A stretch of 13,151 nucleotides of DNA, from assembly GCA_964606575.1 (NCBI GenBank), contig CAZSHA010000063.1:1-13151 (forward strand), in the 5' to 3' direction. This DNA comes from RGIG4576 sp964606575. GTDB lineage: Bacteria > Bacteroidota > Bacteroidia > Bacteroidales > Muribaculaceae. Below the pieces are notes generated by a model. It was not told the origin of the DNA. It saw only the letters and a list, made by a program, of their open reading frames with translations, and made no database searches. The translations under genes and the position numbers were made by a program. Below, piece after piece: positions 7,658 through 13,151 of the stretch; within the stretch, counting starts at the first letter, position 1; each line of letters begins with the position of its first letter.

Positions 7658-7676
7658 ATAATCTATCTTAGATTAT
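7658..7676. promoter_or_regulatory. 19-bp dyad upstream of nhaA, possible operator
   Basis: ATAATCTA, a 3-base spacer, then TAGATTAT form a perfect 8+3+8 inverted repeat. It lies 40 bases upstream of the nhaA ATG and just after the lepA terminator. No good TAnnTTTG element was found in this gap (the nearest is TATTATTG on the minus strand), so a protein bound here could be an activator or repressor at an atypical promoter. AT-rich DNA makes chance symmetry more likely. Confidence 0.4.
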
Positions 7677-7684
7677 CTACATAC

Positions 7685-7720
7685 AAATAAAAAAGCACCA
7701 CATAGGAAAAATGTGATGCT
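7685..7720 (-). terminator. Intrinsic terminator after lepA
   Basis: Read on the minus strand, AGCATCACAT pairs with ATGTGGTGCT (ten pairs, one G-U) around a 7-base TTTTCCT loop. An uninterrupted T run then continues into an AT-rich tail. It begins 8 bases after the lepA stop at 7728. The single imperfect pair is a G-U only on the minus-strand RNA, in agreement with the T run on that strand. Confidence 0.9.
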
Positions 7721-7727
7721 CTTATTA

Positions 7728-9515
7728 TCAATCAAGCTTAAGAACCGCTAAGAATGCCTTTTGCGGAACTTCCACCGTACCTATTTGCTTCATTCGCTTC
7801 TTTCCCGCCTTCTGCTTTTCCAACAATTTGCGTTTACGGCTCACGTCACCGCCATAACATTTGGCTGTCACGTCCTTGCGCACCGCCTTTATTGTTTCTC
7901 GGGCTATAATCTTAGCTCCTATCGCAGCCTGCACCGCTATATCGAATTGTTGGCGAGGAATAAGCTCTTTCAGCTTCTCGCACATTCTCCTACCGAATGT
8001 CACCGCATTGTCGAAGTGCGTCAACGTGCTTAACGCATCCACAGGCTCGCCGTTCAGCAGAATATCAAGTTTTATCAGTTTCGACGGACGGAAGTCATGT
8101 AAATGATAGTCAAATGAGGCATATCCCTTAGAAATGCTTTTCAACTTATCATAAAAGTCGATAACAATCTCGCCCAGAGGCAGGTCGAAAAATATTTCCA
8201 CACGGTTGCCCGATATATATTCTTGTTTCACCAGTTCACCGCGCTTTCCTAGGCATAAAGTCATAATAGGACCTATATAATCGGTCGCAGTGATGATAGA
8301 AGCCCTGATATATGGTTCTTCTATTCGGTCTATCAACGTCTGGTCAGGCAATCCGGCAGGATTATGCACCTCGGTCATGTTGCCCTTCTTGTCATATATC
8401 TTATACGACACGTTAGGTACGGTCGTTATGACATCCATATTGAACTCTCGGCTCAACCGCTCTTGAATAATTTCCATGTGGAGCAAACCCAAGAATCCGC
8501 AACGGAAACCGAATCCCAACGCTATCGACGATTCTGGCTGGAAAGTCAAAGAAGCATCATTCAATTGCAATTTCTCTAACGATGCGCGCAAGTTCTCGTA
8601 ATCCTCGGTTTCTATAGGATATACTCCAGCAAACACCATAGGCTTAACTTCTTGGAATCCGGCTATGGCATTATCGCAAGGACGGTTTACATGCGTTATC
8701 GTATCGCCCACTTTCACCTCCTTCGATGTCTTTATACCAGAGATTATATAGCCCACGTTTCCCGCCGAAATCTCGTTGCAAGGCATCATGTCGAGTTTCA
8801 ACACGCCCACTTCGTCGGCATGGTATTCCTTTTCGGTGCTTACGAATTTCACGAAATCATTTTTTCGTATTTTTCCGTTCACAATCTTGAAATAAGCTAT
8901 AATTCCTCTGAACGGATTAAACACAGAGTCGAAAATCAAGGCTTGTAGCGGAGCGTCAGGATCACCTTGCGGAGCTGGCACACGTGTGACTATGGCATTC
9001 AGCACATCCTCAACCCCTATTCCGGTTTTTCCGCTAGCCCTTAATATTTCCTCACGCTTGCATCCCAGCAGCTCAATTATCTGGTCTTCTACCTCTTCAG
9101 GCTTTGCGCTGTCCAAATCTACCTTATTTATTACAGGTATTATCTCCAAATCGTTGTCGATAGCCATGTACAGATTGGAAATTGTCTGTGCTTGCACGCC
9201 TTGCGTAGCATCCACGATGAGCAATGCGCCCTCGCATGCAGCTATCGAGCGCGACACCTCATAAGAGAAGTCCACGTGTCCCGGAGTGTCGATAAGGTTT
9301 AGCGTGTAATCTTCACCATCATACGCATACTTCATCTGTATCGCATGGCTTTTTATCGTAATTCCTCGCTCACGTTCAAGATCCATATTATCAAGCACTT
9401 GGTCTTGCAGGTCTTTCCCGCCTACGGTATTGGTATATTCCAGCAATCGGTCAGCAAGTGTACTCTTGCCGTGGTCTATATGCGCTATTATGCAGAAATT
9501 TCTAATCTTTTCCAT
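7728..9515 (-). CDS. lepA: Translation elongation factor 4 (LepA)
   Basis: Ribosome-associated GTPase, implicated in initiation/30S assembly and in back-translocation of stalled ribosomes. The 595-residue length matches the family (599 in E. coli). The GTPase domain shows AHIDHGKST (G1, 11-19), RGITIKS (G2, about 50-56), DTPGH (G3, 76-80, with the catalytic His80) and NKVD (G4, 130-133). Domains II, III and V follow, and the LepA-specific C-terminal domain ends in the basic KQKAGKKRMKQIG region and KAFLAVLKLD. ATG start; a consensus -7 element lies 33 bases upstream. The gene ends in its own hairpin terminator, so nhaA is probably transcribed separately although it lies directly downstream on the same strand. 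Confidence 0.98.
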   Translation of the reverse strand: MEKIRNFCIIAHIDHGKSTLADRLLEYTNTVGGKDLQDQVLDNMDLERERGITIKSHAIQMKYAYDGEDYTLNLIDTPGHVDFSYEVSRSIAACEGALLIVDATQGVQAQTISNLYMAIDNDLEIIPVINKVDLDSAKPEEVEDQIIELLGCKREEILRASGKTGIGVEDVLNAIVTRVPAPQGDPDAPLQALIFDSVFNPFRGIIAYFKIVNGKIRKNDFVKFVSTEKEYHADEVGVLKLDMMPCNEISAGNVGYIISGIKTSKEVKVGDTITHVNRPCDNAIAGFQEVKPMVFAGVYPIETEDYENLRASLEKLQLNDASLTFQPESSIALGFGFRCGFLGLLHMEIIQERLSREFNMDVITTVPNVSYKIYDKKGNMTEVHNPAGLPDQTLIDRIEEPYIRASIITATDYIGPIMTLCLGKRGELVKQEYISGNRVEIFFDLPLGEIVIDFYDKLKSISKGYASFDYHLHDFRPSKLIKLDILLNGEPVDALSTLTHFDNAVTFGRRMCEKLKELIPRQQFDIAVQAAIGAKIIARETIKAVRKDVTAKCYGGDVSRKRKLLEKQKAGKKRMKQIGTVEVPQKAFLAVLKLD

Positions 9516-9548
9516 CTATAATTTTATGTGTCAGCTTATATAATAGTG

Positions 9549-9556
9549 CAAATTTA
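9549..9556 (-). promoter_or_regulatory. -7 element of the lepA promoter
   Basis: TAAATTTG on the minus strand (9556 to 9549) is a perfect TAnnTTTG match. It would start transcription near 9543, about 28 bases before the ATG. No TTTG was found at the expected -33 position near 9577-9580; the first copy of a degenerate tandem repeat begins there instead. Confidence 0.55.
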
Positions 9557-9574
9557 GCTAAAAATTTTGATTTC

Positions 9575-9640
9575 TACTATTTCCGTCCCAAGACACCCGC
9601 TATTTCCCGCCCATCAGCACCAGTTATTCGCCTCTCACAT
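9575..9640. repeat. Degenerate 23-24 bp tandem repeat between lepA and the CDGSH gene
   Basis: Two clear copies (9575-9597 and 9598-9621) share CTATTTCC, then CCCA after two differing bases, and end in CACC. A third, more decayed and shorter copy (9622-9640) keeps TTATT.CGCC and CACA. The repeat lies directly upstream of the lepA -7 element and runs into the last codons of the CDGSH gene, so it is both its 3' end and the lepA upstream region. Confidence 0.45.
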
Positions 9641-10396
9641 GTCTTCATTCGGTTTCTTTGCCGTTTGTGGCAATCCGTCGTCAAATCGTGCGTCGGCATG
9701 GCTTCCGTCACAGAAAGGCTTGTTTTTCGACCGTCCGCAACGGCATATCGTCATCCTGTTCCTTATCTCGTAAGGCTTGTTGTCGGCACTTATCAATTTT
9801 ATGCCGCCTCGCACCATTATCGGGCCACTCACCCTTATTCCCGAATCCTCCACTATCGACAACGACGGCTCAAAATCCGGTTCGAGCCGTTCGCCCATAA
9901 GTTTGTCCCATAGCATCAACCTCCCGCTCGGACAATGAGCCGCTTCCCGCTTAGCCAATTCTAAGTCACCGTCAGATTTAGCCTCTTGCACTATGTTCCA
10001 TAGTCGTCCTTTTGCCTCGCAGAATCGGGCGAAACTGCAAAGTTTCTCGTTGTCAGCCAGCCGCAGCCTGCCACCTTCATACCATTCAGCATTTTTCAGC
10101 ACTCCTTCGTGCGATGCAGTTTCAGCCGAATCCCATTTATGGCAGTCATGAGAACCATCGCAAAAAGGCTTGCTGCCAGAAGCGCCGCAACGGCACAAAA
10201 CCATAGGCACTTTCTTAGGAAACTCAATATTTCCCTTGCGATATATCCAAGGTGTCCCATCTTCGTTAGGTATTATTATTTGTTGATCTAGCGGTGGATT
10301 ACCATATACTATATACGGACCATCTTTCACCACTCTTATATAAAATTCGGCTGGCGCTTTCTTATGCCCCAATTCATTCTTTCTATCCCCACTCAT
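9635..10396 (-). CDS. Double-CDGSH iron-sulfur protein with ferredoxin-like middle region
   Basis: Predicted 253-residue soluble iron-sulfur protein. Two CDGSH modules bind 2Fe-2S clusters through three Cys and one His: Cys68, Cys70, Cys79 and His83 in CRCGASGSKPFCDGSH, and Cys218, Cys220, Cys229 and His233 in CRCGRSKNKPFCDGSH. Between them, LCSFARFC (Cys120, Cys126) and HCPSGRL (Cys155) resemble the divergent 4Fe-4S Fer4_19-type region that accompanies CDGSH modules in many bacterial proteins. Likely roles are electron transfer, cluster handling or redox sensing; none is established for this form. The ATG at 10396 is preferred to a GTG four codons upstream. No signal peptide is seen, so it should be cytosolic. 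It follows the S-component gene by 142 bases, with a structured element between, and precedes lepA on the same strand. Confidence 0.87.
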   Translation of the reverse strand: MSGDRKNELGHKKAPAEFYIRVVKDGPYIVYGNPPLDQQIIIPNEDGTPWIYRKGNIEFPKKVPMVLCRCGASGSKPFCDGSHDCHKWDSAETASHEGVLKNAEWYEGGRLRLADNEKLCSFARFCEAKGRLWNIVQEAKSDGDLELAKREAAHCPSGRLMLWDKLMGERLEPDFEPSLSIVEDSGIRVSGPIMVRGGIKLISADNKPYEIRNRMTICRCGRSKNKPFCDGSHADARFDDGLPQTAKKPNEDM

Positions 10397-10463
10397 GGTA
10401 AAAATCACTTAACGCCTTTTAATAAAAACATTTTTTCACCGCTCCGAGTTCAGTTTATTAACA

Positions 10464-10516
10464 GAAATCCCTAGGGATCAGCGAGCATTATTGCCCTGCA
10501 TCACCCTAAGGATTTC
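10464..10516 (-). ncRNA. Candidate 53-nt structured RNA element between S component and CDGSH gene
   Basis: The arms at 10464-10476 and 10504-10516 pair over 13 bases on the minus strand with one G-U; on the plus strand the same position would be a C-A mismatch. This suggests the structure works in minus-strand RNA. The 27-base interior can fold further (CAG/CUG and GGCA/UGCU closing an AUAA loop). No T run follows, so it is not an ordinary intrinsic terminator. It starts 23 bases after the S-component stop and ends 67 bases before the CDGSH ATG, so it may be a 3' end or processing structure, or a leader element. The left arm also holds a 12-bp perfect palindrome, ATCCCTAGGGAT, at 10467-10478, which could instead be a DNA-binding site. 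Confidence 0.45.
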
Positions 10517-10538
10517 CTAATCGCAATATGCCTACCGG

Positions 10539-11057
10539 CTATTTTTTAAGAATATATTTCATAACCGCATAACCTCCGAACACTTGTAGCAACATTCCCG
10601 GCAAACCTACAAGCATACTGCCTATCGCCGACATTGGCTCACCTGACATGGCAAAGCTCAACAAGCATCCCACAAATTGGTATGCCATCACCGCCATAGT
10701 TATCCCCGGCAGCGACACCTTGCCTATGAAGCGCGCGGCAGCCGACGCCGTATAAGCCAACACTATTGATTGCACCAGCATCATCGGCAATACGCTTGCC
10801 GCCGGCATACCGAACAAACTGTAATTCACGATTGGAGCCAGAACCCCTGTCAACACGCCCGCCACCAGACCATATTTATAAGCCGCTATCAGCGTGAAAA
10901 AGTATATCGGCAACAGCATCGCCCCGCCATTTGGTATCAAGTGGCACAATTGCGGCAGTGCTATACTGCCCACCACAAATAACGTAACCAGCCCGTAGGT
11001 TTTCGCTTTATCATAACCAAGCGAATAAAGTTTTGTTGATTCAGTCATAATGTTCAT
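10539..11057 (-). CDS. ECF transporter S component
   Basis: Substrate-binding membrane subunit of an energy-coupling-factor vitamin or micronutrient importer. The 172-residue protein has about six hydrophobic segments, the normal S-component size and topology. It begins with a polar N terminus, then LPQLCHLIPNGGAMLLPIYFFTLIAAYKYG (about 34-63), a PIVNYSLFGMP loop (75-85), and GLPGMLLQVFGGYAVMKYI near the C terminus. The shared ATPases (EcfA, EcfA') and EcfT are not in the window, so it must rely on a module encoded elsewhere (group II arrangement). It lies 55 bases after the TonB receptor gene on the same strand, implying a joint import route across both membranes. ATG at 11057 is chosen; a second ATG three codons later is equally possible. 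Substrate unknown; Bacteroidota TonB-S component pairs are known, but I cannot assign cobalamin, thiamine, biotin or another ligand. Confidence 0.8.
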   Translation of the reverse strand: MNIMTESTKLYSLGYDKAKTYGLVTLFVVGSIALPQLCHLIPNGGAMLLPIYFFTLIAAYKYGLVAGVLTGVLAPIVNYSLFGMPAASVLPMMLVQSIVLAYTASAAARFIGKVSLPGITMAVMAYQFVGCLLSFAMSGEPMSAIGSMLVGLPGMLLQVFGGYAVMKYILKK

Positions 11058-11112
11058 AATTTTAAAATTAGTATATCTGTTTTTTTATCCTATATCAGCC
11101 CATCCGCATAGG

Positions 11113-12987
11113 CTAGAACGCCAGTTCCACACCGCCCATCACCGTAGCTTTGGGCATCGGGTAGCCCTTGTTTATCTCATACTTCCGGGCTAGCAGGTTC
11201 TCGCCTTTTGCGAATATCTTAACGAAACTATTAACGTTGTAATCGGCTTTAAGGTTCAGTAGCACATAATTTTCCTTGCTGTCAGGGTTCACCGCCGTGT
11301 AAAGTCCGCTCACCAGCATCACATCAGCCGCCACGCTCCATTTGTCGGCAGTATACGAGCCGTTCAAGTTCCATTTATGCTGTGGAGCGGCTATCACCGG
11401 ATGCTTCATGCGCAAGAAGCTGTAATTTGATGCAACGCTCCACTTGTCGTCTATCCGGTAGCTTGCCGCAGCCTCTATGCCCAGGTTCTTCACCGTCCCT
11501 GTGTTCATGTTCTTCGGTCTGCCGTCAGTCATCACCGTTTGAATCAAGTTGTCACCGTCTATAAGAAACACGCTCACTCCATAGCTCAATTTCCTATCCA
11601 TTGCCCTATGGTTATATGAAATTTCGTAGTTCACGATGCTCTCGGGCTTCAAGTCGGGGTTTTGAGGGGGAAACATATACATTTCCCTGATTGTAGGAAA
11701 TCGGAAACCTTTTGCCACCGATAGTTTCAGTTCCATTTCCCTAGGAAGCAAGAACGTAATCCCGCCCTGCGGAATCCACTCACCCCCGCATTGCGAGTGG
11801 TAGTCATATCTCACCCCGCCGCTCAATGTCATCACCTCGTTGAGTTGCTGGCTCACGTTCACATATCCCGCCACCTCGTGTTGGGTAGTGTCCCTTATTG
11901 TCGACTCTCGCCCGTCAGCCACATATCTATTCCATGCATGCCCGCCGAATCGTGTATAGTCAAATCCTAAAGTCACATTATTTCCCTCAATGAGCGACAC
12001 ACGCTCAAACACATTCACGCCCATCATGAAATCACGTGAGTTGAAACGGTAGTTTAGCGGTTCGCCTCCATCGGCATATCCGTCATTTATCTTGTGCCTG
12101 CCCCAGTTGTAGAACACCTTAACAGCGCCGTTCACAGCATCATAGCGGTTTTCCAGAGCCACTCCAGCCATACCACGAGTTATGCGTGAGTCGTTATCGT
12201 TGATGTGCGATGCCACAGTGCCGGGATTGGATGCGTTGAAATGCGTTATGTTCACTTCTCCGTAGGCTATCCAGTTTTGCGACAACTCATAACCCGCTTT
12301 TGCATATCCGCCATATTGCTCAAAGCCCATGTCACGCCTATGTCCGTCGCTGCGGTTATACGAGCCGGTAAGCACAGTCGACAGCTTGCCGCTTCTCACC
12401 ATGTTCATAGCCTCTGTGGCTAGGGTGTTATAAGAGCCGTAGCCGGTCCTCAACTTCGTAAACTCTCCGTCTTTCTTGTCCTTCCTTGTGATAATGTTTA
12501 TCACTCCTCCCATAGCGTTTGAGCCGTATACCACCGAGGCAGGGCCTCTCACCACTTCCACCCTGTCGGCTAGTATCGACTGGTAGGCATCGGCTATAGG
12601 ATGCCCCATAAGACCCATATATTGAGGATTTCCGTCTATCAGCACCAGCATAGCGGTGGATGGCTCGCCGCCTATTCCTCGCATCTTCATTCCGCCCGAG
12701 CCGCCAGTCGACACTCCGTAGCCCATCATGCCTCGCCCCGTTATGAACAGTCCCGGCACATTCTCGTTAAGCACCGGCAATAATGACGGTTCGTAAGAAT
12801 CTTCTATCGTCTTGTTTGTCACCACTGTTATTGTCGACGGTATCTGGCTCATTGGAGTTGCAGTGCGAGTACCTGTCACCACCACATCATCTAGGTTTCG
12901 CCCGTTTATCGTGTCCCTCCACTCCGCATCATTGGCTGTGGCGGTTATCGTCATCGCCACACATGCTACAACTATACACAACTTCAT
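11113..12987 (-). CDS. TonB-dependent outer-membrane receptor (BtuB/FepA type)
   Basis: Outer-membrane 22-strand beta-barrel that imports a scarce ligand using energy from TonB-ExbB-ExbD. The 624-residue protein has a signal peptide (residues 1-18, ATA before Asn19) and a TonB box-like DDVVVTGTR at 33-41. The plug lies at about 45-168, with MRGIGGEPSTAMLVLIDG (102-119) and RVEVVRGPASVVYGSNAMGG (142-161); a barrel ending in a terminal Phe follows. FRFP and NPDL segments in the barrel are general to this receptor class. There is no N-terminal carboxypeptidase-like domain and no SusD partner, so it is not a SusC glycan receptor. The plug is rich in Met and His (Met87, 88, 100, 102, 124, 127, His129). 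Downstream lies the S-component gene. No cobalamin riboswitch and no consensus promoter are evident in the 65-base gap upstream, so it may be co-transcribed with the truncated gene before it. Cobalamin, a metal chelate or a porphyrin are all possible ligands. Confidence 0.93.
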   Translation of the reverse strand: MKLCIVVACVAMTITATANDAEWRDTINGRNLDDVVVTGTRTATPMSQIPSTITVVTNKTIEDSYEPSLLPVLNENVPGLFITGRGMMGYGVSTGGSGGMKMRGIGGEPSTAMLVLIDGNPQYMGLMGHPIADAYQSILADRVEVVRGPASVVYGSNAMGGVINIITRKDKKDGEFTKLRTGYGSYNTLATEAMNMVRSGKLSTVLTGSYNRSDGHRRDMGFEQYGGYAKAGYELSQNWIAYGEVNITHFNASNPGTVASHINDNDSRITRGMAGVALENRYDAVNGAVKVFYNWGRHKINDGYADGGEPLNYRFNSRDFMMGVNVFERVSLIEGNNVTLGFDYTRFGGHAWNRYVADGRESTIRDTTQHEVAGYVNVSQQLNEVMTLSGGVRYDYHSQCGGEWIPQGGITFLLPREMELKLSVAKGFRFPTIREMYMFPPQNPDLKPESIVNYEISYNHRAMDRKLSYGVSVFLIDGDNLIQTVMTDGRPKNMNTGTVKNLGIEAAASYRIDDKWSVASNYSFLRMKHPVIAAPQHKWNLNGSYTADKWSVAADVMLVSGLYTAVNPDSKENYVLLNLKADYNVNSFVKIFAKGENLLARKYEINKGYPMPKATVMGGVELAF

Positions 12988-13052
12988 AAACTCACATTTT
13001 TTAATTCTTAATAACTAAACAACAAAAAAAACACCTTCTAGTTTATTCCATC

Positions 13053-13151
13053 TCAAACCATATTAGCGGGAAGCCAAAACGGATCTATTCCTTCACTAAA
13101 TATCTCAATTAAAGTAACCGGATTATTAATTTCTTGTAAAATTTCGGTAGA
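13053..13151 (-). CDS. 3' end of an unidentified gene, cut by the window edge
   Basis: An open minus-strand frame enters from the right edge and gives 32 residues before a TGA at 13053-13055, ending GIDPFWLPANMV. The other strand in this interval is closed by stops. I do not recognise the family. The fragment is clearly more AT-rich than the TonB receptor gene 65 bases downstream. If real, it could head a transcript that includes the receptor and the S component, because no terminator lies between them. Thirty-two codons without a stop is weak evidence on its own. Confidence 0.45.
   Translation of the reverse strand, partial: STEILQEINNPVTLIEIFSEGIDPFWLPANMV

Noticed and set aside
7630..7690. 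A promoter for nhaA with TATTATTG as -7 and TTTG near the lepA terminator as -33.
   Set aside because: The -7 has a mismatch in the most conserved part and the spacer is about 23 bases. Too weak to list as a feature.
9567..10291. Plus-strand open frames antisense to the CDGSH gene and the gap before it.
   Set aside because: They have no recognisable protein features, overlap a well-supported gene, and are explained by the codon pattern of the opposite strand.
10470..10510. Resemblance to a fluoride riboswitch: GGGTGATG followed by CGCTGATCCCT on the minus strand, with AGGG/CCCT able to pair.
   Set aside because: The second hairpin and the pseudoknot partner of the 5' G-rich segment are missing, the interior is too short, and neither neighbour is a fluoride channel or antiporter. 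The 13-pair stem is a stronger competing fold.
11058..11112. A terminator or small hairpin (CCTAT/ATAGG) between the TonB receptor and S-component genes.
   Set aside because: Only five pairs around a long loop and no proper T run. The genes are better seen as one transcript.
11113..12987. SusC-type glycan receptor or heme receptor assignment for the TonB protein.
   Set aside because: There is no N-terminal carboxypeptidase-like domain or SusD gene. The FRFP and NPDL segments occur in many TonB receptors, so they do not establish heme as the ligand.
12988..13052. Possible cobalamin riboswitch upstream of the TonB receptor.
   Set aside because: Only 65 bases separate the receptor from the preceding frame, too short for the aptamer, and no B12-box-like sequence is present.

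Overview
The window looks like chromosomal DNA of a Bacteroidota bacterium, most likely order Bacteroidales. Four start regions carry the -7 promoter element typical of that phylum (TAnnTTTG), Shine-Dalgarno sequences are not evident, and the NhaC, nucleoside phosphorylase and TonB-receptor types resemble Bacteroidales proteins. No species can be named from the sequence. No CRISPR array, prophage, transposase, tRNA or rRNA was seen. Almost every base belongs to a gene, and no gap exceeds about 150 bases.

Left part (1-3650). A plus-strand NhaC-type Na+/H+ antiporter with a probable TTG start converges on a minus-strand operon. That operon encodes a secreted Ntn-hydrolase of the C45/acyltransferase type, a small DUF486 membrane protein and a YcxB-like membrane protein. 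The antiporter and the YcxB-like gene overlap tail to tail by 27 bases, and the two small membrane genes overlap by ATGA.

Middle (3600-9550). A compact divergent promoter region faces the hydrolase operon on one side and an acyl-CoA thioesterase-dprA pair on the other. A separately promoted uridine-phosphorylase-like gene follows and ends in a clear hairpin terminator. Facing it on the minus strand are nhaA and, upstream of that, lepA (EF-4) with its own intrinsic terminator. A 19-bp dyad sits in the nhaA upstream region. Two unrelated Na+/H+ antiporter families (NhaC and NhaA) therefore lie within about 6 kb of each other.

Right part (9550-13151), visibly richer in G+C. On the minus strand a BtuB/FepA-type TonB-dependent receptor is followed by an ECF-transporter S component. 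This is a plausible outer- plus inner-membrane uptake pair for an unidentified small nutrient. Next come a 53-nt inverted-repeat structure and a gene for a double-CDGSH iron-sulfur protein with a third, ferredoxin-like cysteine region. A degenerate tandem repeat separates that gene from lepA. The last 99 bases are the AT-rich 3' end of an unidentified minus-strand gene.

Most of the window is ordinary housekeeping or transport content. The points most worth following up are the TonB receptor-S component pair of unknown substrate, the structured element between the S component and the CDGSH gene, and the overlapping divergent promoters. I found no convincing evidence of a wholly new system.
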